A DNA stretch of 30,000 bases from Symbiodinium natans (GCA_905221605.1 CAJNDS010000702.1:713906-743905), one strand, 5' to 3'. Shown: positions 9,363 to 20,207, counted from the stretch's first letter. The notes: generated by a model not told the origin, from the letters alone. Made by a program: numbers and translations.

Positions 9363-11772
9363 AATGATGTGCGTATCTTGCAGTTGGGGCTGTGACGGTA
9401 CCTTGCGGCCCTTCGCACCATGTGCGCCGATTTGTGCATCCCGAGGCTTGAGATTGCAGCTGCTTCGCAAGGCATGCAAGGCCACTCAGCGCGGATGCCA
9501 ATGACATGACATTGGGAGATGAGAGCATGTCCTGGCACAGCTGTGGCAGGCGACTCGGCCCGTGCGCAGCAGCTCCCAGCAACTCGGCCCTTGCCCGGGT
9601 TTCAACATGATTCTCCGTCAACGCTGGCAGGTCTGGCCATCTCATGTTTTTCTGCTGGGTTGTTGCGCTCAGGACACGGAGCAGTTGCGCAATTCCAGCA
9701 TGGGCCCCCGCGCGCCCTCTGTGAGTGTGCACACGGCTCAGCAGCAGTTTGAGCCAAGGGCCCGGAGAATCCTTGCTCTTTGACTCCGACTTTGTGTTGA
9801 GGTCCGTGCCTTCCGGACCGTTGGGCTTCCCAATCACGCGTGGTAAGGGAATTCTTCCCCGAGGCGTGAAGAAGGCGCCGTGCGTCCGAAGGTGAGGTTT
9901 GGTAGCTTAAGATTTCGAGGCAATAGCGTCTAGCTTGAGGGTTTCCTGAACGCTGTCGCGGATTCGTCAGCCATCGAAGGCAGCAATGATGTGACAATCT
10001 GAGCACATGCTGCAATAGGGCTGCCTCAAGGTGCGACAATCCAACACGAAGGAGATACACATCGATATCAAGCCTGCGATGCTTTTCGATTTGTCATGGA
10101 CGGTTTTTGGTCTTCAAACTGTAAAAGCCAACACGGCGTCTGCAATAACGGTGCCCGACTGGCAGCTTTAGGCCCCTTTAGGCGTCAGGCTTGCTGCAAG
10201 CGAAGATTCGACAACTCAGTTGCGTTCGAGCCTCTTGAGTTTTTCTAGCCATCTTAGAAAGGTGCCCTGTTCAATGACTGCTAACATCCTTGTTAACCAC
10301 GTCATACCACTTCACCGCATCTCTTTCCTTTTGATGATTTCCGCTGCAGTGCGAGAGCTAGCGGCGTCCTTTCGAGCTGGGCGTCGCCCCACAATGCGCT
10401 TGTAGCTCTTGTCGGCTTGGGCCATGTCTGAGCCAAGACGAGGACAGCGTGACAACATGCATAGTAAGCATTTATGAGAAGTCATTTCAACTATATCACA
10501 GCAGACACCCCTCAAACCTGATTCCTGGACGAGGTGCTTCGCCGCCGTCGCGAGCACCTGACGGCATGGCGCTTCGCGCCTGTGCCGCCCATCGACGAGG
10601 GTGCCGAGCTCCTTTTGTCTGAGCTGTAGCCCCAATCCTTGGCTTGATAATGTTTTCCACGTGTTTGCCCAGCAAAGGGCTGCGTGCTGTGCCACGTCAG
10701 TGGCAAGGGATGAGCGATGGCCCATTGGAGTCAGCCGTTGGATGGTATCTTCCTTGCGCGGGTGTCAGGCCTAATGGAAACCAAATAGGGCCACAGGCAC
10801 AAACGAGATCTTTGATCCTGGTATGCGAGCTTGCGTATGAGTGCTGCACCTTGTTGGCTTGTTATGTGAGACCACCCCGAACTCACAGAATGTAGGTGCA
10901 AAATGGTGGAAGCAGCCTTGTGGGATTCTTGGGTAAGCGAGGTCAGCCGGAGAAGGCAATACCGCATGCAACGTGAGAAGTTTAGAGGCCGTCGCTCAGT
11001 CTCCAGGCTCCCAAGACGAGCATCGAGCACCATGAGCTGCAGAACTCCCACGGGCCAATGTGCCGTGGAGTTTCTGGTAATCTGGTAGCGACGACCACAA
11101 CGCGCCTGCACACAGCGCAAAATACGACAGAGCACCCAGTTCTGTGAATCGGTGGCACCAGCGTGTAGCAATGTTGACGCGCGGCCGGTCTGTTTTGAAG
11201 AGTCGAGTCATGAAGGTGCTAGCCCGAAACCTGCCAGCCCAGGCCGAAAGTCCACAGGCTTTGCAAATGCAGGGTACTTCAAGTCTGTCAATCTGAAGCA
11301 CGCCCGCGTGCAAGAGCCGCAGAACCCTCAGCCCATTGGAGTCGCGAACTTCGAAACCGTCGAAAGACCCACTCCGACCTTAAAAGCAACGCCTTTTGCG
11401 CGTGCACGTCTGTTCTGTAAGAATCCGGTCCCTAAGTTTCCGTCTTAGTCTCAATATAACAGGGAACCAAGAACACCATTTTGTAGAGGGCCCCCTTCTC
11501 GCATCAATATACCGTCGAGGGTCTCGCAATTGCGGGCTCTGAAGCCTTGTGGGGCTTACTGTAGGGTCAAGAGTTGACCTACCTTTATCAAGCCAAGACC
11601 CCAAATCCCCAAACTTAAAGGCGCGTGGCAAAACGCAAATCGGCACTGCCTGCGCGTCGCGCCTCCACCTACGGTGACGTTTTTTAAATAAGTGGAGGGC
11701 GGCCAACCAGCAACGGCCAGGGGGGTAGTATAAAAGACCAGTTTAAATCCGCATGTTTTCGTGTTTATGCAC
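9363..11772. other. No recognisable gene
   Basis: Open frames in this stretch (up to about 180 codons, mainly on the minus strand at 9295-9837 and 10312-10725) show no recognisable domain. They lack a clear start context, and frames overlap on both strands, as expected by chance in GC-rich DNA. I see no RNA gene. A TATA-like TAGTATAAAAG occurs at about 11727, but nothing downstream supports a promoter call. Confidence 0.5.
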
Positions 11773-12372
11773 TAGCCCCCTCCAGCCAAGCCCCCCTCCA
11801 GCCCCCCCTCCAGCCAAACCCAACCCTTCCTCCACCTCCAGGCTCCACAAACCCCCTCTCCAGCCCCTTCAGCCAAGCCCCCTCCAGCCAACAGCCCACC
11901 CCCTCCAAGCCCCCTCCAGCCAACCCCCTCTCCAGCCAACCCCCACCCCTCCCGCCAACACCCTCAAACCGCCCTCTCTCCAGCCAAACCCCCCTCCAGC
12001 CAAGCCCGTCAACCACCCAGCACCCCTCCAGCCCCTCCCTACTAGGTGTTGGCTGGAGGCGGTTGGCTGGAGGGGGTTGGCTGGTGGAAACCGGCTGGGG
12101 TTGGAGGGGTGCTGGGTGGAGGTTGGCTGGCTGGAGGGGGCTTTGGCTGGATGGGGGCGGTTGGCTGTGGAGGGGGGCTTGGCTAGGCGGGTGTTTTGGG
12201 GGGGCTGGGGGGGGAGGGGGTGTTGGCTGGAGGATGTGGGAGGGGTTGGCTGGAGGGGTGGTTAGGGCGGTTTGGGGTGTTGGCTGGAGGGGGTTTGGGT
12301 GATTGGTTGTGGGGTTGGTGGGGGGGGGGGGTGTTGGCTGGAGGGGGGCTTGGCGCGGGAAGGCTTGCTGGA
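11773..12372. repeat. Inverted minisatellite: C-rich arm then G-rich arm
   Basis: 11773-12033 is a tandem array of degenerate CCCCCTCCAGCCAA units. 12047-12372 is an array of the reverse complement, GGTTGGCTGGAGGGGG. The two arms meet at a spacer of about 13 bp, so the segment can fold into one long imperfect hairpin. The strands are strongly asymmetric (CT-rich/GA-rich), so triplex or quadruplex structure is also possible. A frame of 170 codons spans both arms (Pro/Ala-rich, then Gly/Trp-rich); this composition simply reflects the repeat. Confidence 0.92.
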
Positions 12373-13158
12373 GGGTCTATTTCCGGATGTTTAAAACGCT
12401 GGGCGGCCTGACGCCGCGCTCCACGGAGGTAGTATGAAATACCTGTTCGACTGTTTAGATGTCGGGTATTTAAAAACAGGCACCGTAAATCGGATGTTTC
12501 TATAACCCTGCCATCAGACTCCGCGTTGGAGGCCTGACAGCACCCGGCCACCCGGCAGCACAGGTGGCGTCAACAAGGCCGGATGCTTGGCACATTTATG
12601 TGGCCACGAGTGTTGTTGCTGTGGCTGTTCCTGCAAGATACGAGCAAGGGATGCCTAGAGCGAGGTGTCGTTGCTACGTGGGACAAGAGCGTCCAATCTA
12701 CTGCCATAGGGGCGACCACGCAGCCCAGCGGCCTAGCATGCGGTGCTCTGTCTTGGCACTTTTTTCGTACCAGAATCGAGCGTTCTGGTCTACGGGGATC
12801 AGGGTCCCCAGGCTCAACACCCCACGACTCCGTCCCCAGAACCCGTAAATCTTGCTCATAACTTTTTAGCTGCAGGCATACCGCGTCCTCCAAATCTGGT
12901 CTGCCAGCACCCCCGAGATGCGTGCAGCTACCTAATTCTTTGTTGGACCTTATGCACGCGCGCAGTGCTTGTATTCAGCATACTCTGCAGCCGTCAAGCT
13001 TTCCGGATCTCGCATCTTGTTACTGTAGTCTTACTACGTAGCTCTTCGTCCGGAATGAGGGACTTAGGTTCCTAGCCTGATTCAATTTCCCCCTTCGCAT
13101 ACTCTGCGCCCCTAGCTGCCCTGAGCTGTTTTGTTCAAGCTGGTCGTCCTTCGGCGCT
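12373..13158. other. No recognisable gene
   Basis: Short overlapping frames on both strands without recognisable domains. 12388-12452 resembles the other flank of the inverted minisatellite (11678-11743) and is described under findings. Confidence 0.5.
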
Positions 13159-13275
13159 ATGGGTTGTTGCGTGTCGAATCTGAAGAAGTCCAAATACACG
13201 GACGCCGCAAGTCAGGATGCATCGTTTCTTTTGGTCTGGGCCTGTTTATCAAGTGGAGAACTTCAGACTGCCTGA
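13159..13275 (+). CDS. Possible first exon of a dually acylated protein (MGCC start)
   Basis: A 38-codon frame begins MGCCVSNLKKSKYTDAAS. Gly at position 2 followed by two Cys is the classic signature for N-myristoylation plus palmitoylation, and the KKSK stretch that follows suits membrane-surface binding. Such starts are found on eukaryotic kinases, calcium sensors and phosphatases that sit on membranes. After about residue 22 the frame loses protein-like character and stops at 13273-13275, as expected if an intron begins around there (GT dinucleotides are available, none with a strong donor consensus). I cannot find the next exon with confidence. A possible Ser/Ala-rich segment follows an AG at about 13329-13430. 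Chance occurrence of a short ATG frame cannot be excluded. Confidence 0.35.
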   Translation: MGCCVSNLKKSKYTDAASQDASFLLVWACLSSGELQTA

Positions 13276-15268
13276 AGCTGTTTAAAGTCCGACACCCTGA
13301 GCCCCAAACCGCCACTGGGTGAATGCACAGCGGCGTCCAGGACAAAACCTCATCGGGTGCAGAGGCACGTCCGCAAAGCAACGCAGCAGGAATGGGGAGC
13401 GCTTCTCTCGTTTGAAGTGGGTGCAGCTGAGTTATTTGGCGTTTAGGGTTCGCGACGGGCATTTTGGGCTTTGCCACATCTGAACTGAATCTGACCGAGG
13501 CTTCCAGACTTCGGACAGCTCAACAAGGGAGCAGCCACGGCCGGAGAAGGTCCAGCATATTGGGATTCAGGACAGGAGTCGAGTGGCCAAAAGATGGGCC
13601 ATTGAAAACGGATTCTCATAGTCGACTGAGCATTCATGGTTCCAGGCAGAGATGTTCCATCCTAGTAGCGAATGAGCACGATGCATGCTTCTACATGCCC
13701 TCTCAACCCTAAAGTGTAATAGGGAGTACTATAATCCCTTTTTAAAGGGGGAGTATCCCAAATTCCAGCTTTCAACGCTAATGTCCGCTGCCTTGCATGC
13801 TTGTGCCATGCAAATGCGAGTTCAAGCATTTGTGTTCACGCAGACGCGTTAGGCACCTGCGCCGGACCCTCAGAAGCGCAACGCTGGTGTCATCACGCCG
13901 GCAATGGTCACAGTTCCTCTATTTCCCGAGACTTGTTGGCAATGTGAGTTCTGATTTGTTGTGTGGTGGCATCTTCTATATAGCCCCTAGAGGGCCCATA
14001 TAGCCGCCGAAACCTCGATACTGTCTTTGGCTGCGCAGTTGCCTTTTACGACTGTACATTCTTACCAAACCTAATCCGCGTGCAAGAGCGATCAAGGACT
14101 CGCCTGCGCCCGCCACGGGACTTGTGTTGGCAGATGCCGTTCAGGACGAAACCTGTGTGAGGGTTTGATTTCAAGAGTTTAGTATTCACAAGGGTTTCGC
14201 ATTCCAGACAAACCCAGGAAATTCAGGAACACCAGAGGCTTTTGTTAATACCGGCTTTTGCTAATACCCTTTGCATGGCTTGAGAACTTGCCACGCTTGT
14301 GAAGACCAGAATGCATCTCCCATGAAGTCCTCATAACTTGTGAATCTGAGCTGACCGAGCTTCTGAGGGTAGTTTCATGGGCCCTGAATTTGGTCCCTAA
14401 CCTCCTTTAAAGGCTCTGATTTATGGGGCCATATTTGTATAGGTATATGGGCGGTATAAGAGAGCTGTGTCATTGAACCTTGCACAGTATCCTGCGGGTT
14501 TAGATTTTGGGATGAGGACCCCCTGAGGCGAACTGCATAAAGGCACAACCCTAAACCCGAAACCCTGAACCCGGAAACCTGAACCCTAAACTCTATAAAC
14601 CCTGAACTCCTCAACCCCAAATGCTAGTCAGTCGTCCCGAAATGCTACCCTGCAGCGTGGCTTGTCTGCTTGGCGGGTGGCAAAAAAACCCAAACCCTAA
14701 GCTAATCTTTGTCTTTGAGCACATGGAGGATCCCGAAATTAGGGGTACAGTTTTTTCGCAGGATGACGCGTTCGCGCCCTCCGGCTGTGAAATCGGCTGT
14801 GGGATTTGGTGCCTGAGCTCCGCCACCAGTGAGACTGAGGCGCCCCAGATCTCCGGGCCGTACTCCTAGCTGCGGAGTCAAGACCTTCTCGCTTTATTTT
14901 TTTGTTTAGGGTTATCGGGTTTGTTTAGGCCCCTGGGCTGTTTAGCATGTGGGTTCTGGGCTCGCTGCGGCCACAAGGATCCCACAAGCGTGTCCACCTC
15001 CAGGGGTGAATCCTAGACACCCAAGATCGAGGTTGAGAAGGTAGCGGTTTGCGGGTTGAGGTGTAAAGGATGTTTGTTTAAGGGTTTCGGCTGTCGTGAT
15101 TGGGGATGACTTTGCAGTTTCCCTGCAAGAAGGGACGCCCGAGTCGCAGAAGATTCCCGAATCCCAGCCGAGGCGAGAGGCTAATTTCGAAGGCCTCATC
15201 ACTAGGAAAATTCCAACACCCAAAAGATAGAAATACAACGATTGGCCTCTATAAAACTGAAAGAAGGA
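13276..15268. other. No recognisable gene
   Basis: Frames of up to about 80 codons on both strands, none recognisable. It includes the telomere-like patch at 14549-14620. Exons of the gene suggested at 13159 could be here. Confidence 0.5.
14549..14620. repeat. Interstitial telomere-like repeat (degenerate CCCTAAA)
   Basis: About nine consecutive heptamer-like units, including CCCTAAA, CCCGAAA, CCCTGAA, CCTGAA and TATAAA variants. Same motif family as 4612-4660; shorter traces occur near 5525, 27750-27840 and 29909-29940. Confidence 0.75.
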
Positions 15269-15537
15269 ATGAGGGGGGTTGAGGTTTTTTGGGGGAGGGG
15301 CACCGAACTTTGGAAGGCCCGTGGAAGACTTCTCGAGGAGATCCGCCGCGGCCCGGAAGCCGCCTACATCGCCCTGCGGGATGCCCCGCCGGAGCTCCAA
15401 GGCGACAAGGCGGTCGTCCTGGCGGCAGTCAAGGAGAACGCCTTGGCCCTCGAGTTTGCGTCCGAGGTGGTGAAGGAAGACAAGGACTTTGTCCTGGCGG
15501 CGGTGAAGGAGAACGGCGCAGTCCTCAAGTTTGCGTG
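15269..15537 (+). pseudogene. Truncated DUF4116-repeat gene fragment
   Basis: From ATG 15269 the frame reads a short leader, then WKARGRLLEEIRRGPEAAYI, then repeats of the DUF4116 type (DKAVVLAAVKENALALEFAS, DKDFVLAAVKENGAVLKFA). This aligns with the first 80 or so residues of the intact gene at 16035, and the DNA match begins in the G-rich run just upstream of both. Homology stops after LKFA at about 15534, where a GT follows. The open frame then reads unrelated sequence to 15628. About two and a half repeats remain of the ten or more in the neighbour. The fragment is most likely a partial tandem duplicate. A short spliced gene using the GT at 15535 is the alternative. Confidence 0.75.
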
Positions 15538-16034
15538 CCTTCGAGCATGGCGGTCCACCAGTGCCTGCAGAGGCAGCAGCTCAGCAAGGGGGCCCACATT
15601 TCTGATCTTGCAAGCTTGTCCCGCGTAAGGTGGCAAGAAAATAGCAGTCGTAACAAGAATCACCATAACACACACATATTGTGTTTCTGTGTGTCTACAT
15701 TTAAATGTATGTGTATATGTTTTTGTATGCGTAGGTGCCCTCTCTTGGGGTCTTCTTTGCGAGGCTCCGGGCAGGGGAGTCGCGAAGCTTATGAGTCGGC
15801 CGAAGAGGAGGCCGGGCATTCCGATTGCGCTCGGGGCGGGGCTCAAAGAAGCGCGCTTTCATACTTCAAAAAAAGTTTGGGATCCCCGAATTCAAGCCTC
15901 AAACCCCAAGCCCGTTTTTCTGTATGAAAACAGTTCAGACTGTTTAACCGACATCCTGAGCCCCTCCAGGTTAGTTTCAAGGTTTCCAGCCCTCCCATAG
16001 CAGAACTACCAAATCAACTACACCCCAAACCCCC
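15538..16034. other. Spacer between the two DUF4116 copies
   Basis: Nonhomologous to the DUF4116 repeats. It contains an alternating purine-pyrimidine stretch (TGTATGTGTATATG near 15705) and no recognisable coding exon. Confidence 0.5.
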
Positions 16035-17646
16035 ATGCCCCGAGAGAAACATAAAGGAATCCAGCGGTCGGGAGGGGGGGAGGGGCAGCCTTGGAAGGCC
16101 CGCCAAAGGCTCCTCGAAAGGATCGGCCGCGGCCCGCTCGACGCTTGCATCGCCCTGCAGTATGCCCCGCCGGAGATCCAAGGCGACAAGGAGGTCGTCC
16201 TGGCGGCGGCGAAAGAGACGTTCAGGGCGCTACAATTTGCGTCCGAGGCGCTGAACAACGACAAGGACTTTGTCCTGGCAGTTGTGAAGGAGAACGCCTT
16301 GGCCCTCGCGTTCGCATCCACGGCACTGAGAGGGGACAAGGATGTCGTCCTAGCGGCGGTGACACAAAGCGGCGCAACTGTCAAGTTCGCGTCTGCGGAG
16401 CTGAAAAAGGACAAGGACTTCGTCCTCGCGTTGGTGAAGGAAAACGGCTTGGCACTCAAGTACGTTGCCGACGAGCGGAAAGAGGACAGGGAGGTCGTTC
16501 TGGCGGCGGTGAAGAAGCACGGCTCGGCTCTCAAATATGTTACCGGCGCGCTGAAAGAGGACAGGGAGGTCGTCCTGGCGGCCGTGAAGAAGACCGGCTT
16601 GGCCCTCAAGTATGCTGCCGACGCACTGAAAGTGGACAAGGAGGTCGTGCTGGCGGCGGTGAAAGAGATGGGCCGGGCCCTCAAGTACGCTGCCGACGCA
16701 CTGAGAGAAAACAGGGAGGTCGTCCTGGCGGCGGTGCAGAAGAACGGCTCGGCCCTCGAGTATGCTACCGACGCTCTGAAAGAGGACAGGGAGGTCGTGC
16801 TGGCGGCGGTGCAGGAGGATGGCACGGCACTCGAGTATGCGTGCAAAGAGGTTCGGGCGTCCCGTAGCTTTGTGCTTGAAGCGGTGCAGGCCACGCGGGC
16901 CTGGTGGCTGGTGAAATTCGCGGCCGACGAGCTTGGAGCTGACACGGCCCTTATCGAGCGGTACAAGGCGGCTGCTGGCACTGGACTCATCTTTAGTTTT
17001 TACGACAGCTACAGCTGCTTCGCTAGAATGCGTGACCGCTTCCCGACGGCCGGCGCTTCGGTGCCCGGTGGCACGGCCTATGAACACGTGATGGACATGC
17101 TCAGGAGTGACGACCACGGAAGCCCCTCGCCGTTTTTGGGTAGCTTTCTTAACCCCCAAAATGCTCAAGGGCACGTGTGGGGACACGATAGGCCAGAGAG
17201 AGGTCTGGAAAAGGGCTCTATACTGTGCGCTGGGGTGTGGAAACAGCCTCACCTCACCTCGCCTTTCGCTAATGTCATGCTTTGTCCTATTGCGTGCTGG
17301 GCGTTCAGGCACAGCGACCGTGTGGTTTGACCAAGAGCCTGTCTTCGGTCACTGCGCCGACGATGGAAAGTGGAGCCACCCCAGCACCGACTGTGGCCGG
17401 GACATGGTGCCCGTGCCGCTAATGGAGGGCCGTGACGCCAAATGGCGGTCGACGGTGGACTCCAGAAGCGCCTCCCTCGTCGGAGGCTCAGAAAAGTGGC
17501 AGACCGCGCAGTCGTACATTTTCGGGTGGGGCAAGACACTCAGCAAGTGTCATGCGCATGCTCGGAAGCAAACCTCTCAGGAGCCAGAAGTTGGCAAGAA
17601 GTACGCGTGCTTCTTGGCCAGAAAATTTACCAGGCGATCAGAATAG
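16035..17646 (+). CDS. DUF4116-repeat protein (two exons)
   Basis: Predicted product of about 480 residues: exon 1 is 16035-17139, exon 2 is 17309-17646. After a short basic N-terminus and the segment WKARQRLLERIGRG come ten to eleven consecutive repeats of 25 residues (about residues 39-315). The consensus is LKYAADALKEDREVVLAAVK followed by a short turn with a conserved Gly and Ala. This is the DUF4116 signature, a helical repeat of unknown function that is expanded in many protists. Residues from about 316 on (Phe/Tyr/Arg-rich, then VWFDQEPVFGHCADDGKWSH in exon 2) match nothing I recognise. Joining at the intron keeps the frame and makes a Gly codon (G + GC). The ATG at 16035 is the first in frame before the homology shared with 15269. 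No signal peptide or membrane segment is seen. The last 30 residues (after GWGKTLSK) are less certain, since another intron could begin there. A role as a protein-protein interaction scaffold is inference. Confidence 0.85.
17140..17308 (+). other. Intron of the DUF4116 gene
   Basis: 169 bases, starting GTAGCT and ending TTCAG. It is phase 1: G at 17139 joins GC at 17309-17310 to make Gly. Without splicing, the exon 1 frame runs 60 more codons of unrelated sequence to a stop at 17328-17330. The exon 2 frame continues open for 112 codons past the junction. Confidence 0.65.
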
Positions 17647-18954
17647 TTGCGAGGAGAGGCTTGCGGCGTTTAGATATATCGGGAGCGGTTCACAGCACCA
17701 TGTCCTCCGCCATCCTTAGTGAAGGCTGGTGCTGCCACTGGCTCAGAGAGGTGCGCAAGCACCATCAGGCAGGCGAAGTGATCTGCTGTGCCGTGTCGAA
17801 CATTTACGACACAGACGCTTGGACTGCAACTGAGTGAAGGGCTGGAAGTCCAAAGCTTGATTGCCACCGGTGAGTCGCACAGTTCACGGAATCTGAGTGG
17901 CCGCTCAGGATTGGGCGGAGACATATGGGGCGGGGTCTTCCGAGCTTGCAGATGCAGATGCAGAAGAGCACGGGCTTCAAAAGAGCCTTGGGCGGCAAGA
18001 AGACTGCCTTGAGCCCGAACACTTTAGTCGTGGAAGGGCTTGACAGACTCTGACAGACGTTTCCCTGTCGGCCACCTCGCAGCCCCTACACGCCCCGAAG
18101 CATTCTAAGGCCTGTGGAACCCCTTTCCCCACACTCGAAGCCGTTTACGATTGTTCCACTCTGCAACTCTTCTAGCGGGGTTCCTGGGCATGGCCCTTGA
18201 CTGATTTTGACCTTGCTAATCTAGCCGTGGTTCTCCAGCACACACTAGGACAGGGTTCACTATGCCCTGGCTTTCAATAAGCCCAGAAGTGGTACTGGAG
18301 TGATGCCAGGGAAGTCTTCAAGAACGGGAAGCCGATCAGCTGGGGCACAGGCACAATTCGCATCTCCAATGGCGACTCCCACCAGCGCCGAGCGCCCATT
18401 CACCCCCGGACGGCCAAGCCGTTGGGGGTGGGATGCCGGTGGGAGCGACAGGCTCTGGATGGCATGGAGTTCCCCGTGTACGCATTTTTCATGCCCTGAG
18501 CCCTTCAATATGGTTATCATGCCTCTCCACAAGCCACATGCACGAACCTGCTGTTTCACCAGGTGGATCCTTCGCACACCTGTGCTCAACCTCATGACAC
18601 CAACTTTCCATGATTGTGCCATACTCTATACCTAGGTAAAGGTGCGACAGCTGCAGATGCTGCTGTTTGTGTCGGTTCCCGTGTGTCCTGACGAAGGGTT
18701 TCTCGCGTTGATACTTTTCATCCTGGTGTTGGCGCATGTGCTGGTTTTGCAAGCTCCGCAGGCTGTTGCGGGAGGGACTCCACCAAGAAAATCAGGTTTC
18801 TTGTTGGCGACGTAGTTGCATATGGCTGACTCATGCTGAGTTTCGTCGCGTTCTGGAGTGGAGGCCGCCACTGCAGAACATCAGCGGATCATCGCCCCTT
18901 CCACGGGCATCAGCAAGGCTCGTGCTTTCCATTCGTCAGACAGTTGCCGCCAAG
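17647..18954. other. No recognisable gene
   Basis: A 45-codon frame ending at 17835-17837 (MSSAILSEGWCCHWLREV and following) could be a further exon of the DUF4116 gene but has no support beyond being open. Other frames are unremarkable. The stretch before 18955 is presumably promoter and 5' leader for the gene at 19086; no TATA box is evident. Confidence 0.45.
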
Positions 18955-19064
18955 ATGGACAGCTCGGCCAGAAGCACAGGGTAAGTGGAGTTTCGGGCTT
19001 TGTGCAGAAGTTTTCCTAACATTTTCTCATCTATCGTTTCAGGAGCGTTCCGCGTAGACCGTAG
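18955..19064 (+). promoter_or_regulatory. Upstream ORF spanning the leader intron
   Basis: An ATG in a strong context (GCCGCCAAGATGG) opens a frame that, after removal of the intron 18981-19042, encodes MDSSARSTGSVPRRP and stops at TAG 19062-19064. It is in frame with, and 24 bases before, the main ATG at 19086. Such a leader peptide could lower or regulate translation of the main frame. Alternatively, an undetected splice form could remove the stop and add an N-terminus. Both are inference. Confidence 0.4.
18981..19042 (+). other. Intron in the 5' leader of the dsRBD-like gene
   Basis: 62 bases, starting GTAAGT (canonical donor) and ending in a pyrimidine-rich TCTATCGTTTCAG acceptor. All three frames crossing the splice meet a stop before or overlapping the ATG at 19086, so the intron lies in untranslated leader. 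Confidence 0.7.
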
Positions 19065-19085
19065 AGGTGAGCGGGCGCCTGAGCC

Positions 19086-20207
19086 ATGAAACGCCGAGTC
19101 TTTCCACGCCCTGGCAGCTTGGACAGCGGTGGCAAAAAGTGCAAGCTGGAGCCTGCGCAGGAGGGCCATGAGGAAGCGGCGTCTTCCGAAAGCGCAGCAG
19201 CACCTTCCCAAGCAGATCTCATGCAGTCGCAGCATTCCCACGATACCTCATGGGCTGCAGAGAACTGGGCCCCAGACTCGGAATGGGAAGAGACCTGCTC
19301 CAAACTGGAAACTGATGTAAAGACGGAGGAAGATGACACATCCGCACTTGCCCCCGAATTGCCATGGCAAGGCTTTGGAGATGTGACAGAGGAGTATACT
19401 GCAGAGTACACCATGCCAAAGGAGGAGGAGACCCAAGAGCCCTGTGAGACAGGAACAGCCAGCAAGCCACGGCAACAGATGAGCAAGAAGGACCTCACGG
19501 CAGCAGACATCATCCAGCGCATCAAGACAGGAGACTTCGAGTCTCTTGCAGAGCGCATGGAGATCGGCATAAGAGACTCGGACTGGGAAAGGATGTATGC
19601 CAGGCGGGCTTTGGAAACTGAGGTAGACCTTTCTCACACCACCACCCGAAACCCTCAACCCGCAACACAGTCAGGAACCTATGATAGGAATATACGAGTC
19701 CCCTCCACCCCTTCGACTGTAGGCCGTGATCCCAACAACCGACTCTCTCCGCCATCGCAACCCAAAACCTGCGCCAGGACCGCGGTCGTCGACTTCTTGC
19801 GGCGGTACAACAACAACTACTGTGAGCAGCTCTTCTACTTTGAGCTTCAGCGAGCCGGCCATGGCTGTCATGCAACGTTGGTCACAAGAGGATTCTACAA
19901 CCGCCGTTTTGAAAGTGGCTTTTCAACGTGTGCCTCACCCTTGGCCGCCAAGAGAGCGGCCGAGCAGGCTGCATGTCAGGCGTTCAAGTTGGACCTCGAA
20001 GTCAACGAGGTGAGACGTCGGCTCCCACCATCCATGAAAGATATCCGAAACTTCTTTGCCCTTGGCCGGGTTCAAAAGGAAGAGCTGAGAGCTCTGGGCT
20101 TCGATTCAGCCTCTGTCCAGTTGGACATTATGAAATCGATCTATAACGGTTTGAGGAAGCTTGGCTGTCTCACATCCCTCTGGGATCGAAACAGTGCCGA
20201 TTGGTGA
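19086..20207 (+). CDS. Protein with C-terminal double-stranded-RNA-binding-like domain
   Basis: 373 residues, read without internal introns. The start MKRRVFPRPG plus GGKKCK looks like a nuclear-localisation patch. Residues about 22-130 are acidic, low complexity and probably disordered. A short helical segment follows (KKDLTAADIIQRIKTGDFES, about 134-153). Residues about 232-303 fit the alpha-beta-beta-beta-alpha layout of a dsRBD: helix TAVVDFLRRYN, strands around YFELQRAGHGCHATLVTRGF and FESGFSTC, then SPLAAKRAAEQAACQAF as the second helix with its AAK-AA pattern. The classic KKxAK lysines are partly missing, leaving one Lys and one Arg, so RNA binding may be weak. A conserved-looking tail (RRLPPSMKDIRNFFALGRVQ onward) follows. 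The ATG overlaps an upstream TGA (GCCATGA), and the leader holds an intron and a short upstream frame. A 48-base GT-AG segment at 19623-19670 is a multiple of three and could be an optional intron. The precise role is unknown. Confidence 0.75.
   Translation: MKRRVFPRPGSLDSGGKKCKLEPAQEGHEEAASSESAAAPSQADLMQSQHSHDTSWAAENWAPDSEWEETCSKLETDVKTEEDDTSALAPELPWQGFGDVTEEYTAEYTMPKEEETQEPCETGTASKPRQQMSKKDLTAADIIQRIKTGDFESLAERMEIGIRDSDWERMYARRALETEVDLSHTTTRNPQPATQSGTYDRNIRVPSTPSTVGRDPNNRLSPPSQPKTCARTAVVDFLRRYNNNYCEQLFYFELQRAGHGCHATLVTRGFYNRRFESGFSTCASPLAAKRAAEQAACQAFKLDLEVNEVRRRLPPSMKDIRNFFALGRVQKEELRALGFDSASVQLDIMKSIYNGLRKLGCLTSLWDRNSADW

Noticed and set aside
11753-12265. 170-codon Pro-rich then Gly/Trp-rich frame
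   Set aside because: Composition is fully explained by the inverted minisatellite; the antisense is open as well.
15977-17312. Long minus-strand frames (337 and 320 codons) opposite the DUF4116 gene
   Set aside because: They are the antisense of a regular GC-rich repeat and have no recognisable domain; the plus-strand frame matches a known family.
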